A DNA stretch of 6,108 nucleotides from Candidatus Bathyarchaeota archaeon B63 (lineage in GTDB: Archaea; Thermoproteota; Bathyarchaeia; Bathyarchaeales; DTEX01). Below the pieces are notes generated by a model. The model saw only the letters and a list, made by a program, of their open reading frames with translations. It was not told the origin of the DNA and did not search any database. Below are positions 1 to 5,255 of the stretch, in pieces. A program made the translations under genes and the position numbers. Location: positions 1 to 6,108 of the forward strand of contig LUCF01000087.1 of the NCBI GenBank assembly GCA_001593845.1, read 5' to 3'. How positions within the stretch are numbered: the first letter of the stretch is position 1; every line of letters starts with the position of its first letter.

Positions 1-570
1 CATGGTTGGACGTGTTTTTGCGACGATAAATCCTGAAGCTTTATCTACATCTACAATTCTCGCTTTTATTATAACTGAGTCGAGAGCTGACACGCACAGG
101 TTAAAGGCCTCATTGTACGAGCACCGCAATTCAATAATTTTTCTATTCCGCTCACCCCTTGGAATGTTCACTATACCCATTTTCCTGAGTGCTCTACGAT
201 GAAGAAGGTAAATTGGGAGAAAAACAAAGGCTAAAACTGGCACTGCAGTCCAACCCCAATAGTAGCCGATCGATCCGGGAGGAGATAATTTACCTAAGCC
301 AAAGAACAGAGAGATAATCAGCACCGGAAGCAAGTCCGCCTTTAGCGAATAAGCGTTGCCTTTACCTCTTTTCAAGCAATAAATGCTGAATAGTAGTAAA
401 GGTGCTTCTGTAATGAGCATGCCATAGATAGGCCACTCAGCTATCGTGTTATAGCTTTCAATAAAACTTATGATGGAGGCAGAGGATACGAAAATAATCA
501 GAGCTAAAATAAGTGTCCCTATCCAAAACCACAGAGGAGATCCAACATTCTTGGTTTTTTGCTTCATCAT
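1..570 (-). CDS. Unrecognised multi-pass membrane protein with a C-terminal soluble domain (partial, runs off left edge)
   Basis: The minus strand is open from an ATG at 570 to the window edge, giving 190 residues without a stop. After a short basic start (MMKQKTKNVG) there are four hydrophobic segments, at about residues 13-37, 45-64, 79-92 and 104-123. A basic loop (HRRALRKMG, about 124-132) follows, then the beginning of an alternating strand/helix domain from about residue 145, with the pattern IIELRCSYNEAFNLCVSAL and later GFIVAKTRP. That order suggests a membrane anchor carrying a cytoplasmic domain. I do not recognise the family and assign no function. The ATG at 570 is preceded by GAGGT seven bases upstream, a good ribosome-binding site; an ATG at 567 is also possible. 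The same frame stays open upstream to an ATG at 657, but that one lacks a ribosome-binding site and lies upstream of the expected transcription start. The gene is more A+T-rich than its neighbours. Confidence 0.72.
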   Translation of the reverse strand, partial: MMKQKTKNVGSPLWFWIGTLILALIIFVSSASIISFIESYNTIAEWPIYGMLITEAPLLLFSIYCLKRGKGNAYSLKADLLPVLIISLFFGLGKLSPPGSIGYYWGWTAVPVLAFVFLPIYLLHRRALRKMGIVNIPRGERNRKIIELRCSYNEAFNLCVSALDSVIIKARIVDVDKASGFIVAKTRPTM

Positions 571-667
571 GTTGTAAACCTCTACAACTTTCAGGTGAGC
601 TTGTAATTTCCGATCACATCCAGCGGGTATGCAAAGTTCCCGAAACAATATACCCATTCTGGATTTT

Positions 668-684
668 TCATAAATAAATTTCCG
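668..684 (-). promoter_or_regulatory. BRE/TATA promoter for the left-edge membrane protein
   Basis: On the minus strand CGGAAA is followed by TTTATTTAT, an archaeal BRE plus TATA arrangement. Transcription would start about 25 bases downstream, near 648, leaving a leader of roughly 80 bases before the ATG at 570. This argues against the ATG at 657. The call rests on sequence resemblance only. Confidence 0.45.
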
Positions 685-751
685 CTTCAGAAACTCACCT
701 TAAATGCAGCACCTTAACTTGCAACATCCGGCATTTCAATGGAACCGATAA

Positions 752-768
752 ACGAAAGGTTAAAAAAG
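752..768 (+). promoter_or_regulatory. BRE/TATA promoter of the 5S rRNA gene
   Basis: CGAAAGG followed by TTAAAAAAG forms a purine-rich BRE and a TATA-like box. The TATA-like box is centred about 27 bases before the first base of the 5S terminal helix at 791, which is the expected archaeal spacing. The 5S gene therefore seems to be transcribed on its own rather than as the tail of a 16S-23S transcript. Confidence 0.6.
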
Positions 769-790
769 AACAGTCATCAAAGAAGGAATT

Positions 791-912
791 GGCTGCCGGC
801 CATAGGGCGCGGGAACCACCCGAACCCATTCCGAACTCGGAAGTTAAACCGCGCTCCGTCCCTAGCGGTAGTGCAGTCTTCGGCTGCGCGAAGCTAGGGA
901 AGCCGGCAGCCG
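791..912 (+). rRNA. 5S ribosomal RNA
   Basis: This is an RNA of about 121 bases of the large ribosomal subunit. The ends form a perfect 10-bp helix I: GGCTGCCGGC at 791-800 pairs with GCCGGCAGCC at 902-911. The highly conserved 5S core with CGAACCCATTCCGAAC then CGGAAGTTAAAC lies at 821-849. The second domain is a hairpin in which TCCCTAGC (859-866) pairs with GCTAGGGA (893-900), with an inner stem capped by a UUCG loop at 879-882. No 16S, 23S or tRNA gene lies beside it, so it is an unlinked 5S gene, as is common in Thermoproteota. The exact ends could differ by one or two bases. Confidence 0.96.
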
Positions 913-933
913 CTTCCTTGCAGCTTTGCTCCT

Positions 934-950
934 CATTTTATTGTTGTCTT
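934..950 (+). terminator. T-rich tract, possible 5S terminator
   Basis: A pyrimidine-rich, T-heavy stretch (CATTTTATTGTTGTCTT) lies about 23 bases past the 5S 3' end. Archaeal RNA polymerase often stops on T-rich tracts without a hairpin. No long uninterrupted T run is present, so support is weak. Confidence 0.3.
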
Positions 951-985
951 GAAGATGCCTTTCTTCTTGAAGCGTTTAGGGATAA

Positions 986-1059
986 ATGGGAAATGAGAAC
1001 CTTTTGAAAATAAATCTTTTATTCCCTTAAGGACTAACCAGATCTTGATGGGAAATGAG
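986..1059 (+). repeat. 12-bp direct repeat pair; second copy spans a start codon
   Basis: ATGGGAAATGAG occurs exactly at 986-997 and again at 1048-1059, 62 bases apart. The second copy contains the ATG (1055) of the downstream oxidoreductase. The ATG in the first copy opens only a four-codon frame (M R T F stop). This may be a small duplication of the start region or chance. Confidence 0.5.
1004..1022 (+). promoter_or_regulatory. Possible promoter of the Gfo/Idh/MocA gene
   Basis: The A+T-rich run TTGAAAATAAATCTTTTAT lies 30-50 bases before the ATG at 1055. A TATA box here would start transcription at about 1038-1044 and give a very short leader. No clear Shine-Dalgarno sequence precedes the ATG, which fits a short or nearly leaderless transcript. 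The exact box is uncertain. Confidence 0.35.
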
Positions 1060-1891
1060 GAAAGTTAAAGTCGGAGTTTTAGGCTACGGGTTTGTCCAGA
1101 CCACCTTCCATCTGCCATGCTACCTCGAGATCCCCGAAGCGGAAGTAGCAGCGATAGGCGGCAGAAGGAGGGATGCCTTAGAGAAGACGGCTAAGGATTT
1201 CGGGATCCCGAAGATCTACGGCGGAGAAGACTTCATCGAGAAGATCTGCTCGGACCCAGAGATAGATGTGGTGGACATAGGATTACCCAACTTCCTCCAT
1301 CAGAAAGCGGCGGAGATCGCGGCGGAGAACGGGAAACACGTGATCTGTGAGAAGCCCTTGGCCCGCAATGTCGATGAGGCGAGGGCTATGCTGAGAGCCG
1401 TCGAAAAATACGGGGTCATAGGATGCTACGCTGAGAACCAGGTCTTCATCCCTCAGATAATGAGAGCTAAAGAGATGATTCAGAACGGCGCCATCGGAGA
1501 TGTCTTCTGGCTGAGAAGCCGCGAAGCCCATTTCGGACCGCACTCAGCGTGGTTCTGGAAGCCTGAGCTGGCGGGGGGCGGGGTCTTGATGGATATGGGC
1601 TGCCACTCCGTTGAGGTCATCAGGTATCTGCTGGGAAAGAAGCCTGTTGAGGCGAATGCTTGGGCTGCTACGTTAGTTCATGATACGGAGGGGGAGGATA
1701 ATAGCCTCGCATTGATCAGATACGAAGGAGGGGAGCTCGGCCAATCAGAGAATAGCTGGGCGGCTCATGGAGGGCTAGATTTGAGATACGAGGTCTACGG
1801 CTCGGACGGGGCGATCTTCATCGATGTGACGAGGGAGACTGGGATTAGGGTCTTCACAGTCGCATCTGAGGATAAGGTCGGATACATCTGA
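1055..1891 (+). CDS. Gfo/Idh/MocA-family NAD(P)-dependent oxidoreductase, N-terminal 278 residues (frameshifted)
   Basis: This is a dehydrogenase of the Gfo/Idh/MocA family, which usually oxidises sugars, inositols or related polyols with NAD(P). The substrate cannot be told from the sequence. Residues 4-20 are the Rossmann beta-alpha unit, with GYGFVQ where GxGxxG is usual, so the third glycine is a glutamine. The family motif EKPL is at 99-102 with K100. GGGVLMDMGCHSVE at 174-187 matches the substrate-site motif with D180 and H184; the aspartate often seen three residues after the histidine is E187. The frame closes at TGA 1889-1891, about 65-70 residues short of the usual 340-350. The missing C-terminus continues one frame over, so this is a broken gene or a sequence error. 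An in-frame TGA at 1046-1048 fixes the start at 1055. It is not co-transcribed with the convergent feo operon. Confidence 0.85.
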   Translation: MRKVKVGVLGYGFVQTTFHLPCYLEIPEAEVAAIGGRRRDALEKTAKDFGIPKIYGGEDFIEKICSDPEIDVVDIGLPNFLHQKAAEIAAENGKHVICEKPLARNVDEARAMLRAVEKYGVIGCYAENQVFIPQIMRAKEMIQNGAIGDVFWLRSREAHFGPHSAWFWKPELAGGGVLMDMGCHSVEVIRYLLGKKPVEANAWAATLVHDTEGEDNSLALIRYEGGELGQSENSWAAHGGLDLRYEVYGSDGAIFIDVTRETGIRVFTVASEDKVGYI

Positions 1892-1907
1892 GGCGAAGAA
1901 GGGGTGG

Positions 1908-2093
1908 ATGTATCCGATATGGAGGGAGCATGAACTCTATGGGTACCTCTTCGAACTGAAGCACTTCGTTACGTGCATACTGAATGGGAAGAAGCCCCGC
2001 GAGACATTCAAGGATGGATACATAGTCAACTGCATGCTTGATGCCTGCTACAGGTCAGTTAAGACGGGGAAATGTGAGAAGATAACAATCTAG
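1908..2093 (+). CDS. Gfo/Idh/MocA oxidoreductase, detached C-terminal fragment
   Basis: This frame encodes 61 residues from the ATG at 1908. It reads usefully from about 1890, where EAKKGWMYPIWREHE joins the end of the preceding fragment. The segments YGYLFELKHFVTCILNGKKP, then RETFKDGYIVNCMLDACYRS, match the C-terminal helix region of the family, in which residues before a 'GKKPRET..DG' turn close the sheet domain. It is not a credible independent protein: it lacks a Rossmann fold and a clear ribosome-binding site. It should be read as the tail of the upstream gene, displaced by one frame. Inserting GT before T1889 (ATC GTT GAG GCG) or removing one T would join the two parts at about 346-347 residues. 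No further stop or frame change interrupts it. Confidence 0.75.
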   Translation: MYPIWREHELYGYLFELKHFVTCILNGKKPRETFKDGYIVNCMLDACYRSVKTGKCEKITI

Positions 2094-2102
2094 ACGTCTA
2101 GA
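2089..2102. repeat. 14-bp perfect palindrome / tandem 8-bp repeat at convergent gene ends
   Basis: TCTAGACGTCTAGA is its own reverse complement and can also be read as two tandem copies of TCTAGACG. It overlaps the TAG stop of the oxidoreductase tail and sits in the 30-base gap before the convergent FeoB stop. With no loop it is a poor RNA hairpin; a protein-binding site or replication slippage is as likely. Confidence 0.5.
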
Positions 2103-2123
2103 CGGTAACAGTATTCCTCTTCC

Positions 2124-4064
2124 TCACAGGACCCCGAGGGGTTCGAGTATCCGTAGAGCTACTCCGCCTAGAAGAACAGCGAAGAACACCTCGAAGAGCG
2201 TAATGAGGATAGCCTTTTTCCAGCCGAATTCTTTGATGAACGCCGCGATCGTCGCGATGCATGGTATGTAAAGCATCGTTATCAGGCAGTAAATAACCAT
2301 CTGGATGGGCGTGAGTACCACCCCAAAATTCGTTGTTCCCAGAATCGTGGCGAGCATTATTAATGTGAGCTCTTTTCGTAGGATTCCGAATATCAGGGCT
2401 ATGCCCATCTCGTATCTCAGACCCAGCCACCCAACGGTCACCGGGCTTAGCAGAACTGAGATAGGCTCGAACATCCCTGCGAGCTCTATTACCTTTATTA
2501 TTAAGCTGCTTATGATGATTAATGGAAAGGCAATCTTGATGAACTCTTCCAGCCTGAACCATGTCTGGCTGATCACTGTCCTAAGATGAGGCATCCTGAA
2601 CTCATGCATCTCCATTATGAGCTCAGTGGGCTCCCCCGGCAGCTTCTTAAATGCGACTCTGCCGAGCGTGAAGATTATCGCCAGATCTACTATGTAAAGC
2701 AGAAGAGCCCATTCTATACTGACGAATTTTCCTACGAGGCCTAGGACAACAACAGTCGTTGCCGCGCATGGGATCAACGTGACCACGAAGGCCGCCAGGA
2801 ACCTCTCCCTCTCAGTCTCCATTATTCTGCATCCTAAACAGGCCGGGACGTTGCAGCCGCATGCCAACATGACTGGGATGAAGGCCTTACCGTGCAATCC
2901 GATCTTATGCATCACCACATCCATGAGGAAGGCTATTCTGCTGAGGTAGCCGGAGTCCTCGAGTAGGTACAGGATGAAGTAGAAGGGAACGATGTAGGGC
3001 AGAGCTATGGTGACCCCGGCTATGACGCCTTCTATGACTCCGCCCCAAATGAGCTCCTTTAGAAGAGTATTGATTAAGAATTGGTCTAGGAACGGCTTCG
3101 AACCGTAGAGGAGATCGCTGAGCAGGGTTGAGGCGTAATCACCGAACGTGAAGATCGCATAAAAGATGGAGAGCATAACGAGAAGCATTATTGGGTAGCC
3201 GAAAGCCCTGCTTGTCGTCACGTCGTGAAGCCTCTCGCTGAGGGTAGGCTTGATCACCGGCTGAATCCTCTGGACTTCCCTTGCGATCTTGCCCGCAACC
3301 TCGTACCTCTCAGAGGTGATCACTGTTGAACAGGAATGGCCGTGAATCCTTTCTATTTCACGGGCCATCTTTTGCGCGAGCCGTAATATATCCGGATTAG
3401 CCCTCTTCACTTCTTCTTCGATCTTCTTATCCCCCTCTAGGATCTTGATCGCCGTCCATCTGGCTGGGTATGGAAGATTGATCTCTCTGATCGCGGCTGC
3501 GATCCTCTCGATTTTCTCTTCAATCTCTTTTCCGTACTCGATACCACGTGGGCTTCTGATTCCCCTCTCCACGGTCTCGATTGCCGCCTCTAAAAGATTG
3601 TATATTCCGATTCCCTTCACGGCAACCGTGGGGATAACGGGAACCCCTAGAATCTCGCTGAGCTTCTTATGATCTATCTTTATGCCCTTCCTCTGAGCGA
3701 TATCTATCTGATTCAATGCTATGATAAGCGGGGTTTCGAGCTCGATGAGCTGGAGGGTGAAAAAGAGATTCCTCTCAAGGACGGATGCGTCTACAACGTT
3801 GATTACCAGATCCGGCTTCTCAAACGCTATGTACTCCCTCGAGATTATCTCCTCAAGCGAGAAAGTGGAGAGGGAATATATGCCCGGCAGATCGATAATA
3901 TCTACCTCATAACCCTTAAAATGGAGGGTTCCCTCGGCCTTCTCAACGGTCTTCCCAGGCCAGTTCCCGATGTGCTGATGAAGCCCCGTTAGCTGATTGA
4001 ATATTACGGACTTTCCCACGTTTGCGTTTCCGGCCAAGGCGAACCTTAGCTTCTTTCTCTTCAC
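2124..4064 (-). CDS. feoB: Ferrous iron transporter FeoB
   Basis: FeoB is the membrane Fe2+ uptake protein with an N-terminal cytoplasmic G domain; this one has 646 residues. The G motifs are G1 GNANVGKS (12-19), G2 T39, G3 DLPG (58-61), G4 NQID (118-121, glutamine in place of the NKxD lysine) and a G5-like TVAVKG (146-151). A helical linker runs to about 285, followed by hydrophobic segments. The first gate is CGCNVPACLGC (402-412) with IPC at 431-433, and the second is YIPCIATIAA (599-608). Cysteines 404, 433 and 602 match the conserved FeoB positions; 402, 409 and 412 are additional. The start is GTG at 4064, sharing GTGA with the FeoA stop. GGAG eight bases upstream (4073-4076) supports it. 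It is the last gene of the regulator-feoA-feoB operon, so translation is probably coupled to feoA. Confidence 0.96.
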   Translation of the reverse strand: MKRKKLRFALAGNANVGKSVIFNQLTGLHQHIGNWPGKTVEKAEGTLHFKGYEVDIIDLPGIYSLSTFSLEEIISREYIAFEKPDLVINVVDASVLERNLFFTLQLIELETPLIIALNQIDIAQRKGIKIDHKKLSEILGVPVIPTVAVKGIGIYNLLEAAIETVERGIRSPRGIEYGKEIEEKIERIAAAIREINLPYPARWTAIKILEGDKKIEEEVKRANPDILRLAQKMAREIERIHGHSCSTVITSERYEVAGKIAREVQRIQPVIKPTLSERLHDVTTSRAFGYPIMLLVMLSIFYAIFTFGDYASTLLSDLLYGSKPFLDQFLINTLLKELIWGGVIEGVIAGVTIALPYIVPFYFILYLLEDSGYLSRIAFLMDVVMHKIGLHGKAFIPVMLACGCNVPACLGCRIMETERERFLAAFVVTLIPCAATTVVVLGLVGKFVSIEWALLLYIVDLAIIFTLGRVAFKKLPGEPTELIMEMHEFRMPHLRTVISQTWFRLEEFIKIAFPLIIISSLIIKVIELAGMFEPISVLLSPVTVGWLGLRYEMGIALIFGILRKELTLIMLATILGTTNFGVVLTPIQMVIYCLITMLYIPCIATIAAFIKEFGWKKAILITLFEVFFAVLLGGVALRILEPLGVL

Positions 4065-4312
4065 CTCTCTATCTCCACTAGTATCCTCGTAGCCATACCT
4101 CTGCCGAGGGCAAGTCTGGAGCCCCTAACGTAGATCTCTATGGGGCCCCTGAACGGCGCGGACTTGACTACCTTCACCTTCGTGCCCGGGGTTAGCCCCA
4201 TATCCATAAGCCTTTTCCAGAAGCCCCAGCCACCGCCGCCTCTCGGGTTCGCCTTAATGGATGTGATCTTTCCGCTCTCGCCTTCTTTCAGGGACGTTAA
4301 AGGCACAAGCAT
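4061..4312 (-). CDS. feoA: Ferrous iron transport protein FeoA
   Basis: This is an 83-residue SH3-like protein that works with FeoB at the cytoplasmic side of the membrane; its exact role is unsettled in the family. The N-terminal part has PLTSLKEGESGKI, the usual opening strand. The core KRLMDMGLTPGTKVKVVKSA then GPIEIYVRGSRLALGRGMA (about 33-74) is the classic FeoA pattern. A glycine-rich insertion, RGGGGWGFW (24-32), takes the place of the short loop usually found there. The ATG at 4312 directly follows the TAA of the regulator (TAAATG). A strong GGAGGAG lies at 4319-4325, inside the regulator's last codons, and decides the start. The 3' end overlaps FeoB by four bases. A second copy of the same fold forms the C-terminus of the neighbouring regulator. 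Confidence 0.95.
   Translation of the reverse strand: MLVPLTSLKEGESGKITSIKANPRGGGGWGFWKRLMDMGLTPGTKVKVVKSAPFRGPIEIYVRGSRLALGRGMATRILVEIER
4073..4076 (-). promoter_or_regulatory. Ribosome-binding site deciding the GTG start of feoB
   Basis: GGAG sits eight bases before GTG (4062-4064), inside the last codons of feoA. It supports GTG rather than a later ATG as the feoB start and fits coupled translation across the GTGA overlap. Confidence 0.6.
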
Positions 4313-5011
4313 TTAATGCTCCTCCGAGGTTTGATTCTCTTTCACGGCTCTAATCTTGATGAGGGAGGCTACCTCTTGGCTTAAAGCCCGATCTTTCCCC
4401 TCTATTCTTATGGTTATGGGCCCGCCTAGGGGAGCCTTTTCGATTATCTCTACGATCTTGTTCGGCCTGACATTGAGAGAACTCAGATACTGGAGTATCT
4501 CCATTCTCTCGTCGGTTATCTTCGCGATCACTCCTCTCTCACCCATTTTAAGGTCACTAAGCGGCCTTGACTCCTCTTCTATTATTCCTCCGCACTCCGT
4601 TGGAATCGGGTTTCCATGGGGACAAGTCTTCGGGTGTCCCAGCGCCTTCTCAATCTTCTTAGCTATCTCATCCGAGATGCTGTGTTCAAGTTTGCATGCC
4701 GCCTCATGAACCTTCTCCCACTCCACGTCCAGAAGATCTGTGAGAAGCCGCTCTGAGAGCCTATGCTTCCTGATAGTTCGAAGCGCGATTCTCCTTCCCT
4801 TCTCCGTCAGCTTCACGCCGCGGTAAGGCTTATGAATAAGGAGCGATTCCTTCTCGAGCCTGGCTATCGTATTCGTAACTGTTCCAGGCGCCACCTTAAG
4901 AGACTTGACGAGGTCGCTAGTTGTTGCTACCCCGCTCTTCTCCTCAAGCCTGTAGATGATCTCGAGGTACTCCTCGGTTGTGCTTGTGACTTTAACGGGT
5001 GAATCGGCCAT
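4313..5011 (-). CDS. DtxR/MntR-family metal-dependent transcriptional regulator with a FeoA-like domain
   Basis: This 232-residue regulator probably represses the operon it heads when Fe2+ or Mn2+ is bound. An N-terminal winged helix (about 8-72) has the recognition region KVAPGTVTNTIARLEKESLL and wing KPYRGVKLTEKG. The dimer and metal-binding part (about 75-140) contains RKHRLSERLLTD and VHEAACKLEHSISDE. By alignment with DtxR, H83, E87, H102, C106, E109 and H110 are the metal ligands. E14 replaces DtxR Met10, and E17 matches MntR Glu11, so the site mixes iron- and manganese-type residues. The segment TCPHGNPIPTEC (129-140) follows. The C-terminal SH3-like domain (about 150-222) resembles FeoA. 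Start ATG 5011 has GATGAGG eight bases upstream. Metal specificity cannot be settled from sequence. Confidence 0.92.
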   Translation of the reverse strand: MADSPVKVTSTTEEYLEIIYRLEEKSGVATTSDLVKSLKVAPGTVTNTIARLEKESLLIHKPYRGVKLTEKGRRIALRTIRKHRLSERLLTDLLDVEWEKVHEAACKLEHSISDEIAKKIEKALGHPKTCPHGNPIPTECGGIIEEESRPLSDLKMGERGVIAKITDERMEILQYLSSLNVRPNKIVEIIEKAPLGGPITIRIEGKDRALSQEVASLIKIRAVKENQTSEEH

Positions 5012-5044
5012 TTTACGAGCCTCATCAAAAATAACTACGGTTAA

Positions 5045-5067
5045 TCGTATTTATCCTTTTAGGAAAA
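5045..5067 (-). promoter_or_regulatory. Promoter of the regulator-feoA-feoB operon with overlapping palindrome (possible operator)
   Basis: On the minus strand AAAAGG is followed by ATAAATAC (5047-5054), a BRE/TATA pair. Transcription would start near 5025, just before the GATGAGG ribosome-binding site at 5019-5026, leaving a leader of about 15 bases. TCCTAAAAGGA (5054-5064) is an 11-base inverted repeat, arms TCCT/AGGA around AAA, covering the BRE. A repressor bound here would block TFB and TBP, so autoregulation by the DtxR-like protein is a reasonable inference. A second A+T-rich box, CGAAATAATTTATTC (5076-5090), is an alternative promoter. Confidence 0.5.
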
Positions 5068-5237
5068 CCGGAGAAGAATAAATTATTTCGGCAGAGAATA
5101 AAAGGCACGAAGTTTTTTACGGCCCGAATCCTAGCAGGAACCCCTAAAAAGGGATGGAGATGATCACTAGCTCTCCTTAACGAGATCCCTGTGCCATTTA
5201 TCTGACTCTACAGAGGGGCTTTAAGGTTAATGCATAT

Positions 5238-5255
5238 GGCTGAGAGAGCTCAGCC
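5238..5255 (-). terminator. Hairpin overlapping the egsA stop codon
   Basis: GGCTGAG and CTCAGCC form a perfect 7-bp stem with a four-base loop (AGAG on the plus strand, CTCT on the transcript). The TGA stop of egsA (5250-5252) lies within it. No T run follows directly. A TTTTT on the minus strand about 90 bases further down (5146-5150) could be the actual stop signal. The hairpin may protect or mark the mRNA end. Confidence 0.35.

Noticed and set aside
2..202. A 66-codon plus-strand frame at the left edge
   Set aside because: It lies opposite the long minus-strand membrane-protein frame, which has a ribosome-binding site, promoter and coherent hydrophobic segments.
789..1007. A 72-codon plus-strand frame over the 5S gene
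   Set aside because: It reads through the 5S rRNA, whose helices and conserved core are unmistakable, so it is not a protein gene.
1883..1892. Programmed +1 frameshift like that of bacterial prfB at the oxidoreductase stop
   Set aside because: The prfB site relies on CUU slipping to UUU before UGA. Here AUC would have to slip to UCU, with poor pairing, and no stimulatory Shine-Dalgarno sequence is placed just upstream.
2139..2154. GGGGTTCGAGTATCC resembling a tRNA T-arm
   Set aside because: It encodes the last residues of FeoB on the other strand, and no acceptor, D or anticodon stem can be assembled around it.
2098..2562. A 154-codon minus-strand frame overlapping the end of feoB
   Set aside because: It lies wholly over the feoB coding region in another frame. 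Its translation is low-complexity and arginine/histidine-rich with no recognisable motif, while the feoB frame carries conserved family motifs.
5160..5205. Possible C/D box small RNA, with ATGATCA and CTGA about 35 bases apart
   Set aside because: The C box has a mismatch to RUGAUGA, no internal D' or C' boxes are visible, and no terminal stem joins the ends.
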